Source of the DNA: an uncultured Agrobacterium sp.
Lineage (GTDB): Bacteria > Pseudomonadota > Alphaproteobacteria > Rhizobiales > Rhizobiaceae
Length of the DNA stretch: 64,000 nt
Assembly: GCA_913777615.1 (NCBI GenBank)
Contig: CAJYTK010000022.1
Span: 62,001-126,000 of the forward strand
Reading direction: 5' to 3'
Every line of letters starts with the position of its first letter. Positions within the stretch are counted from its first letter, which is position 1. The notes under the pieces are model-generated. The model had not been told where the DNA came from, did not search any database, and saw only the letters and a list, made by a program, of their open reading frames with translations. Positions 35,201-44,805 of the stretch are shown one piece after another. A program made the translations under genes and the position numbers.

Positions 35201-35215
35201 TGATTGTTCAAATCA
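35201..35215. promoter_or_regulatory. Iron-responsive (RirA-type) box upstream of fbpC
   Basis: TGATTGTTCAAATCA is a second exact TGA-N9-TCA match, about 30 bp before the fbpC start codon. Confidence 0.7.
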
Positions 35216-35268
35216 GGATTAAACTCAAAAAGCAAGTTTTGGGGCACGCAATCCATCCCGCGCAACGG

Positions 35269-35284
35269 TTGACGTTTACGTTAA
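35269..35284. promoter_or_regulatory. ACGT-type near-palindrome upstream of fadD
   Basis: TTGACGTTTACGTTAA has half-sites matching at seven of eight positions, followed by AGTTAAA. It resembles MerR-type (LiuR-like) operators of acyl-CoA catabolism genes and the site at 21305-21318. Proposed by pattern only. Confidence 0.45.
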
Positions 35285-35429
35285 AGTTAAATACGCTGAT
35301 GTGAGTGGATGATCTCGGGAGCGTCATCTACTCTTGCGACGCAAGTCGGCGGACCTTCTGGTGGATGAGGACCCTCAGAAAGATCAGGATGCCGAGGACG
35401 GTTGCTGGAAGCAGCATGGGAGGAAAGCA

Positions 35430-37142
35430 ATGAGCGATATGAGTGCGATTCGTCAGGAGCCGCGTGCTGTGCAGCGCCCTTGGCTTGAATCCTATCCGAA
35501 GGGCGTACCTGCGGAACTGCCTGATCTGGGCTACGCCTCACTTGCCGAACTCCTGGAGAGAAGCTGCACGCAGTTTGCAGATCGCAAGGCTTTTTCCAGC
35601 ATGGGAAAATCCATCACCTATCGCGAACTTGAGGAGCAAACGCGCGCCATTGGGGGCTGGCTGCAAAGCATCGGCCTGCAAAAGGGTGACCGTGTCGCGG
35701 TGATGATGCCGAATATTCTGCAGAACCCCGTTGCCACCTACGCGATCTTGCGCGCGGGTCTGACAGTTGTGAACGTCAACCCACTCTATACCCCTCGTGA
35801 GCTTGAACATCAGTTGAAGGATTCCGGCGCGAAAGCACTGTTCGTTCTGGAGAACTTCGCGCACGTCGTTCAGCAGGCGCTGCCTAAGACCGATGTGAAG
35901 CACGTGATCGTCGCCACGATGGGCGATCTCCTTGGCTTCAAGGGCCATATCGTCAATCTCGTGGTGCGCAAGGTCAAGAAGCTCGTTCCCGCCTTTGCCC
36001 TTCCCCAGGCCATCACCTACAAGAGCGTATTGAAACAGGCGCAAAACACCTCCCTAAAGCCTGTAGAGTTGACTCGCAACGATATCGCCTTTCTGCAATA
36101 TACCGGCGGCACAACTGGCATTTCCAAGGGCGCGGTTCTCACTCACGCCAATCTTCTGGCTAACAAGGCGCAGATCGCGCTGTGGATGGAGCCGGTCTTT
36201 GCCCGCAAGAACCGCCCGGAAGTCTTGAACTTCGTCTGCGCATTGCCGCTCTATCATATCTTTGCGCTGACGGTGAACTCGCTGATGGGTATTGCGCTTG
36301 GCGGCCACAATCTGCTCATCGCCAATCCGCGCGATATCCCCGGCTTCGTCAAGGAATTGTCGGGCTACAAGGCCCATGTCTTCCCCGGCATCAACACGCT
36401 GTTCAATGCGCTGATGAACAATGAGGATTTCCGCAAGCTGGACTTTTCCTCGCTGGTTCTGGTGCTCGGCGGCGGCATGGCTGTGCAGCGCCCGGTCGCC
36501 GAGCGTTGGTTCTCGATTACCGGCACGGCGATCAGCGAAGGCTATGGGCTTTCGGAAACATCACCTGTTGCGACAGTGAACTGCCTCGACCAGAACGGCT
36601 TCAGCGGCACCATTGGTCTTCCTGTTCCCTCCACGGATATCGATATCCGCGACGATGACGGCAACAGCTTGCCGATCGGCGACGTCGGTGAAATCTGCAT
36701 CCGCGGCCCGCAGGTGATGGCCGGTTACTGGCAGCGCCCGGATGAAACCGCCAAAGTCATGACGCCAGACGGCTTCTTCCGCTCCGGCGATATGGGCGTG
36801 ATGGATGAACGCGGATTTACCAAGATCGTCGACCGCAAGAAGGACATGATCCTGGTTTCAGGCTTCAACGTCTATCCGAACGAAATCGAGGAAGTTGCTG
36901 CTGCCCATCCGGGTGTACAGGAATGCGCCGCTGTCGGCGTGCCGGACGAACATTCCGGCGAAGCGGTAAAGCTCTATGTGGTCAAAAAGGACGAGGCTTT
37001 GACAGCCGCAGAACTGAAAGCTTTCTGCGCTGAGGGGCTGACCAACTACAAGCGCCCCAAGCATATAGAGTTCATTGCGGAAATGCCGAAGACCAATGTT
37101 GGCAAGATCCTGCGTCGCGAACTGAGAAAGCTGGCTAACTGA
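35430..37142 (+). CDS. fadD: Long-chain fatty acid-CoA ligase
   Basis: FadD activates fatty acids to acyl-CoA with ATP at the inner membrane. The 570-aa adenylate-forming enzyme has the P-loop LQYTGGTTGISKGA, the A5 motif GYGLSETSP and the hinge/A7-A8 region FFRSGDMGVMDERGFTKIVD followed by RKKDMILVSGFNVYP; the A10 lysine lies in TNVGKILRRELR. The ATG at 35430 has GGAGG upstream and fits family length. Monocistronic, divergent from fbpC, with an ACGT palindrome before it. Confidence 0.94.
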   Translation: MSDMSAIRQEPRAVQRPWLESYPKGVPAELPDLGYASLAELLERSCTQFADRKAFSSMGKSITYRELEEQTRAIGGWLQSIGLQKGDRVAVMMPNILQNPVATYAILRAGLTVVNVNPLYTPRELEHQLKDSGAKALFVLENFAHVVQQALPKTDVKHVIVATMGDLLGFKGHIVNLVVRKVKKLVPAFALPQAITYKSVLKQAQNTSLKPVELTRNDIAFLQYTGGTTGISKGAVLTHANLLANKAQIALWMEPVFARKNRPEVLNFVCALPLYHIFALTVNSLMGIALGGHNLLIANPRDIPGFVKELSGYKAHVFPGINTLFNALMNNEDFRKLDFSSLVLVLGGGMAVQRPVAERWFSITGTAISEGYGLSETSPVATVNCLDQNGFSGTIGLPVPSTDIDIRDDDGNSLPIGDVGEICIRGPQVMAGYWQRPDETAKVMTPDGFFRSGDMGVMDERGFTKIVDRKKDMILVSGFNVYPNEIEEVAAAHPGVQECAAVGVPDEHSGEAVKLYVVKKDEALTAAELKAFCAEGLTNYKRPKHIEFIAEMPKTNVGKILRRELRKLAN

Positions 37143-37249
37143 TTGGCGACGTTCGGAATAATTCAATCGATTTAGCCGATGATGCCTTGATTTGGCCCGA
37201 TGAAAAAGAATAGTTTCCTCATCCTTCCACGGAGCATGAGGAGCTTTCC

Positions 37250-38878
37250 ATGCACGCCATCGTCGAGACCCTGAAATCCACAGCCGCCAGCACCAACGCG
37301 ACGGACATCCGTGCCGCCTTTGCAGCTGATGGTGAGCGCTTCGAACGGTTCAGCGCCCGCTTCGACGACCTTCTGATGGACTACTCCAAATGCGCTGTGA
37401 ATGACGACATTCTAACGCTCCTGGAAAAGCTTGCCGCAGAAGGCGGCGTCGCTGAGAAGCGCGAAGAGATGTTCTCCGGCAAGGAGATCAACTTCACCGA
37501 AGGTCGCGCCGTGCTGCACACGGCTCTGCGCAATCGTTCAAACACACCAGTGCTGGTGGACGGCAAGGATGTGATGCCGGACGTGAATGACGTTCTGGCC
37601 GCCATGGGCAAGTTTGCCGATGCCATTCGTTCAGGTTCGCTCAAGGGCGCAACTGGCAAGAAGATCACCGATGTCATCAATATCGGCATCGGCGGCTCGG
37701 ACCTTGGCCCGGTGATGGCGACGCTTGCGCTTTCGCCTTTTCACGACGGTCCGCGCTCCCACTTCGTTTCCAACATCGACGGCGCCCATATTGCCGACAC
37801 GCTGAAGCTGATCGACCCGGAAACTTCGCTCTTCATCGTCGCCTCCAAGACCTTCACCACCATCGAGACGATGACGAATGCGGCGACCGCTCGCAAGTTC
37901 ATCGCCGATGCGCTGGGTGAGGATGCCGTCAAGCACCACTTCTGTGCCGTTTCCACCGCCCTCGACAAGGTCGCTGCTTTCGGCATCGACAGCGACCGGA
38001 TTTTCGGTTTTTGGGACTGGGTGGGTGGTCGTTACTCCATCTGGTCCGCCATCGGCCTGCCGCTGATGATCGCCATTGGCCCGGAGAAGTTCGGCGAGTT
38101 CCTCGACGGCGCGCATGCGATGGACAAGCATTTCCGAGATGCGCCGTTGCGCCAGAACCTGCCCATGCTCCTCGGCCTCATCGGCTTTTATCATCGCAAC
38201 GTGCTGAATTATTCGACACGTGCCATCCTGCCCTACGATCAGCGCCTGTCGCGCTTCCCCGCATACCTGCAGCAGCTGGATATGGAATCGAACGGCAAGG
38301 GCGTGACGATCGACGGCACACCAGTCGACGGCCAGTCCGGCCCGGTCGTCTGGGGCGAACCCGGCACCAATGGCCAGCATGCCTTTTACCAGCTGATCCA
38401 TCAGGGCACGAGCATCATTCCCGCCGAATTCATGATCGCCGCCAATGGCTTCGAAAAGGAACTGCGCCATCAGCATCAGTTGCTGATCGCCAATTGCCTT
38501 GCGCAGTCGGAAGCGCTGATGAAGGGCCGCACGCTTGTAGAAGCTAAGGCGCAGCTGACTTCCAAGGGCATGGACGACAAGAAGGCCGACTTCATCGCGC
38601 CGCACCGCGTCTTCACCGGCAACCGCCCGTCGATCACCTTCGTCTTTGACAAACTGACGCCCTTTGCACTCGGACGCCTGATTGCGCTCTATGAGCACCG
38701 CGTCTTCGTCGAAGGCGTACTCTTCCGCATCAATTCCTTCGATCAGTGGGGCGTGGAACTCGGCAAGGAACTGGCAACCGGCCTGCTGCCCGTGGTGGAG
38801 GGCAAGGAGAGCGCCGCCGATCACGATAGCTCGACCCAAGGGTTGGTCAAAGCGCTGGCGGGACTGGCGTCGGCTTAA
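37250..38878 (+). CDS. pgi: Glucose-6-phosphate isomerase
   Basis: Pgi interconverts glucose-6-phosphate and fructose-6-phosphate. The 542-aa protein has the family signatures [30 protein letters not shown] and NGKGVTIDG, with [13 protein letters not shown] in the sugar-binding loop and [17 protein letters not shown]. Start ATG 37250 follows GAGGAG. Followed by a strong bidirectional terminator shared with the convergent MFS gene. Confidence 0.96.
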   Translation: MHAIVETLKSTAASTNATDIRAAFAADGERFERFSARFDDLLMDYSKCAVNDDILTLLEKLAAEGGVAEKREEMFSGKEINFTEGRAVLHTALRNRSNTPVLVDGKDVMPDVNDVLAAMGKFADAIRSGSLKGATGKKITDVINIGIGGSDLGPVMATLALSPFHDGPRSHFVSNIDGAHIADTLKLIDPETSLFIVASKTFTTIETMTNAATARKFIADALGEDAVKHHFCAVSTALDKVAAFGIDSDRIFGFWDWVGGRYSIWSAIGLPLMIAIGPEKFGEFLDGAHAMDKHFRDAPLRQNLPMLLGLIGFYHRNVLNYSTRAILPYDQRLSRFPAYLQQLDMESNGKGVTIDGTPVDGQSGPVVWGEPGTNGQHAFYQLIHQGTSIIPAEFMIAANGFEKELRHQHQLLIANCLAQSEALMKGRTLVEAKAQLTSKGMDDKKADFIAPHRVFTGNRPSITFVFDKLTPFALGRLIALYEHRVFVEGVLFRINSFDQWGVELGKELATGLLPVVEGKESAADHDSSTQGLVKALAGLASA

Positions 38879-38896
38879 ACAACATCATTGGTCACG

Positions 38897-38926
38897 AAAA
38901 AGCCGGGACGTCGATCCCGGCTTTTT
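38897..38926. terminator. Bidirectional intrinsic terminator pgi/MFS
   Basis: AAAAAGCCGGGA (38897-38908) and TCCCGGCTTTTT (38915-38926) form a 12-bp stem with A/T runs on both sides, placed between two convergent genes. Confidence 0.92.
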
Positions 38927-38949
38927 CCATGTCATCTATTGGACTTTGC

Positions 38950-40152
38950 CTATGCCAGGCGCGGCTCCGGTCTTGACCGGACGCCGACCATGATGCCGAT
39001 GGCTGCCAGTGCGAGCACAAGCCCACTTGTGCCGAAGACGCTGGTGGCGCCACTCACATCGAAGATGATCCCTCCGACTGCGGCACCCATACCGATGGCA
39101 AACTGGATGGAGGCGACGAGAAGACCACCCGCACTTTCAGCTTCATCAGGGATAGTGCGGGCAAGCCAGGTGGACCAAGAGACTGGTACCGCACCGAAGA
39201 GGAAGCCCCAGAGGGCGACCAGCACGGCGGCGACCGGTAAAGGAGGTACGGTGGTGACAAGAAGCACCGCCATGAGCGCCATAAGGAGCGGAAGAGCTGC
39301 AAGCGACAGTTTCAGGCTACGGCTGATCAGCAATCCCGCAACCAGCGTGCCAACGAAATTGGCAAGGCCGAAACCCAGCAGCAGCGCCGACACCATACCA
39401 ATACCGGCACCAATATCGGCCTCCAGATAGGGACGCAGATAAGTGAAGAAGGCAAAGTGACCGCCAAACACCAGCGTCGCAGCAACGAGGCCAAGCGCAA
39501 TACCAGGTCTTGCGAGGACGACACCGAGCGTCTTTAGGGTACCGTTACTGGTGGGAGCGAGCTTCGGCAGCGTCAAAAACTGGGCGATGAGGGAGGCAAC
39601 TCCCAGGAGTGCTGTGAGCACGAAGACAAAGCGCCAGCCGGCGAGATCACCGAGATAGCTGCCTACGGGCGCAGCGACGATGGTCGCGCCAGACACGCCG
39701 CTGAAGATCATAGAGAGCGCGCGCGGTACGCTTGCCGCAGGTACCAGCCGGATGACGATGGCCGTCGACATGGCCCAGAAGCCGCCGAGCGCCACGCCGA
39801 GCAGTAACCGCCCGATCAGAAGCATCGCCAAGCCTGGCGCTACCGCCACCATCAGGTTGGAGATGACAAGAAATGAGGAGAAAATCATCATCAGGTGGCG
39901 GCGATCAATGTTGCGCGCCACGGAGGTGATCAACAGACTTGCCACCATGCCGACGACGGCAGTGACGGTAACCGCCTGACCGGCGGCCCCCTCGGTTATG
40001 CCGAGGTCTGCGGCGATGGGTGTGAGAAGGCTCGCCGGCAGAAACTCTGCGGTGACAAGGCCGAAAACGCCGAGCGCCATGGAGATGACGGCGCCCCAGG
40101 CGGGCGCTTCGGGACCATCAGTCGCGCGATTGGAAAGAGGTGTCGGGTTCAT
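38950..40152 (-). CDS. MFS transporter (DHA1/sugar-efflux-like)
   Basis: The 400-aa permease has 12 predicted membrane segments in two halves, starting WGAVISMALGVFGLVTAEFL with the AEFLP motif of the DHA1 efflux branch, then NIDRRHLMMIFSSF in the 2-3 loop. Drugs, sugars or arabinose-type solutes are typical substrates; this one is unknown. Start ATG 40152 has AAAGGA upstream. It is divergent from an AraC-type regulator 76 bp away, its probable controller. Confidence 0.85.
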   Translation of the reverse strand: MNPTPLSNRATDGPEAPAWGAVISMALGVFGLVTAEFLPASLLTPIAADLGITEGAAGQAVTVTAVVGMVASLLITSVARNIDRRHLMMIFSSFLVISNLMVAVAPGLAMLLIGRLLLGVALGGFWAMSTAIVIRLVPAASVPRALSMIFSGVSGATIVAAPVGSYLGDLAGWRFVFVLTALLGVASLIAQFLTLPKLAPTSNGTLKTLGVVLARPGIALGLVAATLVFGGHFAFFTYLRPYLEADIGAGIGMVSALLLGFGLANFVGTLVAGLLISRSLKLSLAALPLLMALMAVLLVTTVPPLPVAAVLVALWGFLFGAVPVSWSTWLARTIPDEAESAGGLLVASIQFAIGMGAAVGGIIFDVSGATSVFGTSGLVLALAAIGIMVGVRSRPEPRLA

Positions 40153-40228
40153 CTGTTTGTCCTTTGGGAGGAGAGGATGGCAGAACATAGGCTGGACTCT
40201 TCGGACGATCCATGCCACAAAATCCGCT

Positions 40229-41203
40229 ATGCTTGATCAAAAGTCCGGAAGTGGTACCGCCCCCGATCTCATCAGCGAGTTGTTGATGGGTATGCGGCTC
40301 GTGGGGCTTGATTATCGTCGCATCGAGGCGTCAGCCCCTTTCGGCTTTTCTTTCGGTGAAGTCGAAGGCCGTGCGCAGTTTCATTTCGTGGCTTGCGGAC
40401 CGGTGTATCTTCGTACTCCTTCAGGCGCGTTTCACATGATGAATGCTGGCGATGCCGTGCTTTTGCCGCGCGGGGGCGCTCATTCGCTGCTGTCAGACCC
40501 CGACATTGCGTGCCAGAACATCCGCTCTCTGGATGCCGCGCCGCTCTGCAACTCCGTGAGTGGAATCAAGACCTGCGAACCTGATGTACCTTCCGAGGAG
40601 CGCGTGCTGGTCTTCAGCGGATGCATGGAGTTCGACCTTGGAGCGATGCACCCTATCACAGGACTGATGCCGGAGGTCATGTTCGTCAACACCCTGACAT
40701 CGCGCTATCCGGAACTGTTGCCGATGCTTGAAGCCATGGAGCGTGAAACCCGTCAAGCCCGCGCTGGCTTCGCCGGGATTCTGGCACGACTAGCCGATGT
40801 GGTCGCTGCTTTTATCGTAAGAGCCTGGGTGGAATGCGGCTGCGGCGATTCTTCCGGCTGGGTGGCGGCACTTCGCGACCCGCGTCTCGGGCGGGTGATC
40901 CTAGCCATCCATAACAAACCTGGTCACGACTGGACGCTCGCCGAACTGGCAGGGGTCATGGGCGCGTCCCGCTCGGTCTTTGCTGAGCGGTTTCTGGAGG
41001 TGACCGGCATGACGCCGGTGCGCTACCTCACCGAACTGCGCATGCGCCTTGCCATGCAGTGGATCGGCAAGGAGAGAATGCCGATCGAAACGGCAGCGGA
41101 GAAGCTTGGCTATGGCTCGCAGGCCGCCTTCAGCCGCGCCTTCAAGCGCATCGTCGGCCATCCGCCGAGCGCCCTTTCCTCCTCGATCGGTCACCACGCC
41201 TAA
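40229..41203 (+). CDS. AraC-family transcriptional regulator with cupin N-terminus
   Basis: The 324-aa protein has an N-terminal AraC-binding cupin (GFSFGEVEGRAQFHFVACGP, then MNAGDAVLLPRGGAHSLL) and a C-terminal double helix-turn-helix (WTLAELAGVMGASRSVFAER and AEKLGYGSQAAFSRAFKRIV, then GHPPS). Such regulators often control a divergent efflux pump, here the MFS gene. An open stretch upstream of the ATG at 40229 overlaps the MFS gene and is rejected as a start. Confidence 0.88.
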   Translation: MLDQKSGSGTAPDLISELLMGMRLVGLDYRRIEASAPFGFSFGEVEGRAQFHFVACGPVYLRTPSGAFHMMNAGDAVLLPRGGAHSLLSDPDIACQNIRSLDAAPLCNSVSGIKTCEPDVPSEERVLVFSGCMEFDLGAMHPITGLMPEVMFVNTLTSRYPELLPMLEAMERETRQARAGFAGILARLADVVAAFIVRAWVECGCGDSSGWVAALRDPRLGRVILAIHNKPGHDWTLAELAGVMGASRSVFAERFLEVTGMTPVRYLTELRMRLAMQWIGKERMPIETAAEKLGYGSQAAFSRAFKRIVGHPPSALSSSIGHHA

Positions 41204-41266
41204 CATTCAAAACAAAGCCCGCCGGCTGTATTGCAGGGCGGGCTTGTCGCGTGATCGGAAGCGGGT

Positions 41267-42622
41267 CTATTCCGCAGGCGTTGCCGCCGGATCGAGTGCG
41301 TCGATCCCTTCCTGACGATCATAGGCTGCTTGATCGAGAATACCTTGTCGCTTGGCGACGATGGTCGGGATCAGCGCCTGCCCCGCCACATTCACCGCCG
41401 TGCGGCCCATATCCAGGATCGGATCGACCGCCAGCAGAAGTCCGACGCCTTGTAGGGGCAGGCCGAGCGTGGAGAGGGTCAGCGTGAGCATCACCGTTGC
41501 ACCCGTCAGTCCAGCCGTTGCTGCCGAGCCGAGCACGGAAACGAAGACGATCAGCACATATTCCTGAATGCCGAGCGGCACCCCGTAGAACTGCGCAACA
41601 AAGATGGCCGAAATCGCTGGATAGATCGCAGCGCAGCCATCCATCTTTGTCGTGGCGCCGAGCGGCACGGCGAAGGCGGAATATTCACGTGGCACACCAA
41701 GATTGCGCTCCGTCACCTGCTCCGTCACCGGCAACGTGCCGATGGAGGAACGAGACACGAAGGCGAGCTGGATGGCAGGCCATGCGCCTGCGAAGAAGCG
41801 CACCGGGTTCAAACCGTTTGCCGCGAGGATCACCGGATAGACAATGAAAAGAACGATGGCGAGCCCAATGTAGATTGCCGCCGAGAACCAGCCGAGCGAA
41901 GCGAGCGCCTCCCAGCCATAGACCGCAACCGCGTTGCCGAGAAGGCCGATTGTGCCGATCGGTGTCAAACGGATGACCCACCAGAGCATCTTGCGGGTGA
42001 TGGCAAGCAGCGAGCGGTTGAAGGACAGGAAAGCCTCTGCCTTCTCACCCACCTGAAGGGCTGCAATGCCGACCGCAATCGAAATGACTAGAATTTGCAG
42101 AACGTTGAAGTTCAGGCCGGTGGTGGCACCCGTCTGCGTGACTTTGGTCGAGGCTTGCAAACCCAGAATGTTGGAAGGGATGAGACCCTTCAAGAAATCC
42201 AGCCACGAACCCGTAGTCGACGGCGCTGCGGCCGCAGTCGCTTCCACGCCCGTGTTGAGACCGGGCTGAATGATGAGGCCGAGCGTGATGCCGATGAGCA
42301 CAGCAATCAGCGCGGTGATGGCGAACCAAAGCAGCGTCTGCCAGACGAGGCGTGCTGCATTGTTCAACTCACGCAGATTGGCGATGCTGGCGACAATCGC
42401 GGTGAAGATCAAAAGCGGCACGAGCGCGCGCAACAGCTGCACGAAGATCGAGCCTATGGTGGAGAGCGCCTGCACCAACCAGTTCGGCCCGGCTGCCGTC
42501 GGGCCCATTTCCCGGGCGATGTAACCGAGAACGAGACCGACCACCATGGCGGCGAAAACCTGGAAACCGAAAGACGCATAGAACGGCTTCTGCGACCGTT
42601 TTGCGGAAAGTGAAGCAGACAT
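41267..42622 (-). CDS. Dicarboxylate/amino acid:cation symporter (DAACS family)
   Basis: The 451-aa secondary transporter has the glutamate/aspartate-type signatures: the serine-rich loop AFVSRSSIGTLPVTEQ, ATTKMDGCAAIYPAI in the position of the Na+/substrate motif, and hairpin-like SVLGSAATAGLTGATVMLTLT near the C-terminus. About eight membrane segments plus two hairpins are expected. Substrate is unknown; the family takes dicarboxylates, glutamate, aspartate or serine/threonine. Confidence 0.88.
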   Translation of the reverse strand: MSASLSAKRSQKPFYASFGFQVFAAMVVGLVLGYIAREMGPTAAGPNWLVQALSTIGSIFVQLLRALVPLLIFTAIVASIANLRELNNAARLVWQTLLWFAITALIAVLIGITLGLIIQPGLNTGVEATAAAAPSTTGSWLDFLKGLIPSNILGLQASTKVTQTGATTGLNFNVLQILVISIAVGIAALQVGEKAEAFLSFNRSLLAITRKMLWWVIRLTPIGTIGLLGNAVAVYGWEALASLGWFSAAIYIGLAIVLFIVYPVILAANGLNPVRFFAGAWPAIQLAFVSRSSIGTLPVTEQVTERNLGVPREYSAFAVPLGATTKMDGCAAIYPAISAIFVAQFYGVPLGIQEYVLIVFVSVLGSAATAGLTGATVMLTLTLSTLGLPLQGVGLLLAVDPILDMGRTAVNVAGQALIPTIVAKRQGILDQAAYDRQEGIDALDPAATPAE

Positions 42623-42763
42623 ATTTTTGAAATCCGTAAAAGCGAGGGATGCGTGGGCATCTAACGCACGAGGGAAAGAATTGCTCCTATATTCGGCATC
42701 ATGCTTAGAAATTCAACAAATCGGATTTCACTTCGTCGAGGATTGGGAGAATTTTGTTCCTCT

Positions 42764-43732
42764 TTAGACACCTTCAGGCTGGCTTCTGAACAAGCGTGAG
42801 AAGAAAGTCCGGTCCGATATCGCCGCCAGTACCAATGCCAGCGCTGCCGTTGCGCCGATCGCGAAGATTACCCGCCCGATCAGGGTGCTGTAGATATCTG
42901 CTCCGAGAGACACCATCAAAAGCGTGTCCTCGATAATGCTGTGGGCAAAGCCCATGAAAACGCAGGAGAGGAATATCTGGCGCGGTGCGATGATGCCAGA
43001 TCGCGCTTCGCGGATCAGAAGACCAGCGCCATAGGAAATTCCGAGGAAGAGACCGATGGCTGTCAGATGCCCCGCCTCTCCTTTAATGCCTGCCAGTCGC
43101 AGCAATGGCTCTATGCCTTTCATCATTACGCCGAGAACGCCTGTAACCTTCAAGACCTCAAGGCTCCATGAAAGAAGAAGAAGGACGACAAGCATCATGA
43201 TCATCGTTTCCGCCAGCCCCCAGAGATAGATGGACCAGTCAGGCGTGGCTGCGCCCGGCACCCAGGCGGGCGCGACGGAGGAGGAAAGCCAGCCCGTCAT
43301 CTGGAAGAGGCGATGCAGGATAAAGGCGTAAATGAAACCTCCCAGGATACGCAGCATTGTGGTTGCCACCATGCCGGGTCCGGCCTTCTGGATGATCTTC
43401 TGTTCCAGCGGCAGACCATGAGCAAAGAGGACAAGCGCAGAAAACACTGTGACATCCGCGGTGCTGAGTTCCGACATCGGAACGAGCGTGAAGAGTAGCG
43501 GCACGGCACCCCATATTCCGACCAGCATCGCGGTCAACCAGGCGAGCCCGAGCTCAGGCTGTAGGCCGACGGCATTCATGACCGGCCCGAAGGCGGGTGC
43601 CACGGCCTCGACGACGCCCAGTCGCGACAGCACTTCTGTCAGAAGCGAGATCGGCACCGTGATCTTGACGAGCAGCCAGTAGATTGCCAGCGTTTCGCGA
43701 GACTTCAGCAACAGAGATTGAAAGAATGACAT
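42764..43732 (-). CDS. Nucleoside-recognition (Gate) domain membrane protein
   Basis: The 322-aa protein has about eight membrane segments and two Gate-like regions (SLLTEVLSRLGVVEAVAPAF; LEVLKVTGVLGVMMKGIEPL), as in spore maturation and nucleoside-transporter relatives. Substrate is unknown. ATG 43732 with GAGGAG gives the proper length; 26 further codons are open upstream. It is divergent from an Lrp-type regulator across a palindrome, suggesting an amino acid-responsive transporter. Confidence 0.8.
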   Translation of the reverse strand: MSFFQSLLLKSRETLAIYWLLVKITVPISLLTEVLSRLGVVEAVAPAFGPVMNAVGLQPELGLAWLTAMLVGIWGAVPLLFTLVPMSELSTADVTVFSALVLFAHGLPLEQKIIQKAGPGMVATTMLRILGGFIYAFILHRLFQMTGWLSSSVAPAWVPGAATPDWSIYLWGLAETMIMMLVVLLLLSWSLEVLKVTGVLGVMMKGIEPLLRLAGIKGEAGHLTAIGLFLGISYGAGLLIREARSGIIAPRQIFLSCVFMGFAHSIIEDTLLMVSLGADIYSTLIGRVIFAIGATAALALVLAAISDRTFFSRLFRSQPEGV

Positions 43733-43805
43733 TGGCAACTCCTCGGGAACCGCCAATGCAATAAACCGAAGCACTTCGCATTTTTGATCAACGATTGCGT
43801 CTTCC

Positions 43806-43820
43806 TGCAATTTTATTGCA
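43806..43820. promoter_or_regulatory. Palindromic operator between Gate gene and Lrp gene
   Basis: TGCAAT-TTT-ATTGCA is a perfect 15-bp inverted repeat in the 117-bp divergent spacer, 30 bp before the Lrp-type start codon. A related ATGCAATAAA lies near 43757. The layout fits autoregulation by the adjacent Lrp-type protein. Confidence 0.6.
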
Positions 43821-43849
43821 AATTCGCATCGGTCTCATATGATCGCGTC

Positions 43850-44302
43850 ATGGACCGTATCGACCGCAGCATTCTCAACCTCATGCAACGCGACGCCTCG
43901 CTCACCAATGTGGAGATGGCCGATAAGGTGGGACTTTCGCCATCGAGTTGTCTGCGGCGGGTGCAGCGTCTTTATAAGACAGGCATCATCGACCGGGTCG
44001 TCGCCATTCTCAGTCCGGCAAAGGCCGGGCGCGGCATCAAGGCGCTCGTTTCGGTGGAGTTGAAGCTGCACGGCGAGCAGCACATGCGGCGCTTTCTCGA
44101 CCTCGTCCGGACCGAGGACGCGGTGACGCATGCCTACGCGATTACCGGCGACATGGATGTGATGCTGATGCTACGTCTCACCGACATGGAAGAGTTCGAC
44201 GCCTTATGCGACAGGCTATTTCGCGATCAGACGAACGTGGCGCGCTTCGTGACAATGGTGGTGATCAAAACGGCGAAAGAGGAAACGGCGATCCGGGTTT
44301 GA
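43850..44302 (+). CDS. Lrp/AsnC-family transcriptional regulator
   Basis: The 150-aa protein has an N-terminal helix-turn-helix (TNVEMADKVGLSPSSCLRRV) and the C-terminal RAM domain (AKAGRGIKALVSVELKLHGE, GDMDVMLMLRLTDMEEFDAL). Such proteins bind an amino acid and usually control a neighbouring amino-acid transport or catabolic gene; the divergent Gate-domain gene is the obvious target. ATG 43850 gives family length. Confidence 0.92.
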   Translation: MDRIDRSILNLMQRDASLTNVEMADKVGLSPSSCLRRVQRLYKTGIIDRVVAILSPAKAGRGIKALVSVELKLHGEQHMRRFLDLVRTEDAVTHAYAITGDMDVMLMLRLTDMEEFDALCDRLFRDQTNVARFVTMVVIKTAKEETAIRV

Positions 44303-44325
44303 TGCGATCCATCAAACAACTGGCT

Positions 44326-44781
44326 TCAGGCTTCTCGTCTCGCTTCAAGCTGTCGCTTCTGAAAGCCTGTCTTGGATGGCTCGAACCCGGCGCTTCGATA
44401 GAAGGCATGCGTTTCCGGCCTCGTCGAACCTGTCATCAGCATGACTTTGTAGCAACCGGCCTGCCACGCAGCATTCACCGCAAAATCAAGAATCTGTCGA
44501 CCGATGCCTCGCCGTCTGAAGTCGCGATGTGTCACGACGTTCTCAATCAAAGCATAGGGCCGCCCACCTCTCGTGAGGTTCGGGACAACCACCAGTACAC
44601 ATGATCCAGCGATTGTGCCGTCTACCTCACAGAGAGCGATCATGCTGCCGGAATAGGCTGAAAGCTGATCGAAAATTCGTTCGGCATCCGCCAACTCCGG
44701 AGATGCATCTCCCGGTGACAGATGCTGGTACAGGTCGAGCAACGCTGGCACATCGCTCTTCTCAGCGGGCCGAACCAGCAT
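44326..44781 (-). CDS. GNAT-family N-acetyltransferase
   Basis: The 151-aa protein has the GNAT acetyl-CoA motif RRRGIGRQILDFAVNAA with the preceding IENVVTHRDF strand and the C-terminal FYRSAGFEPSKTGF. Acceptor unknown. Start ATG 44781 with AAGGG upstream; a TTG three codons earlier is possible. It follows the fructokinase by 24 bp and may be cotranscribed. Confidence 0.88.
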   Translation of the reverse strand: MLVRPAEKSDVPALLDLYQHLSPGDASPELADAERIFDQLSAYSGSMIALCEVDGTIAGSCVLVVVPNLTRGGRPYALIENVVTHRDFRRRGIGRQILDFAVNAAWQAGCYKVMLMTGSTRPETHAFYRSAGFEPSKTGFQKRQLEARREA

Positions 44782-44805
44782 GGTGTTCAACCCTTCACGC
44801 CCAGA

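Noticed and set aside
37631-38839. 402-codon open frame on the minus strand
   Set aside because: Antisense shadow of pgi.
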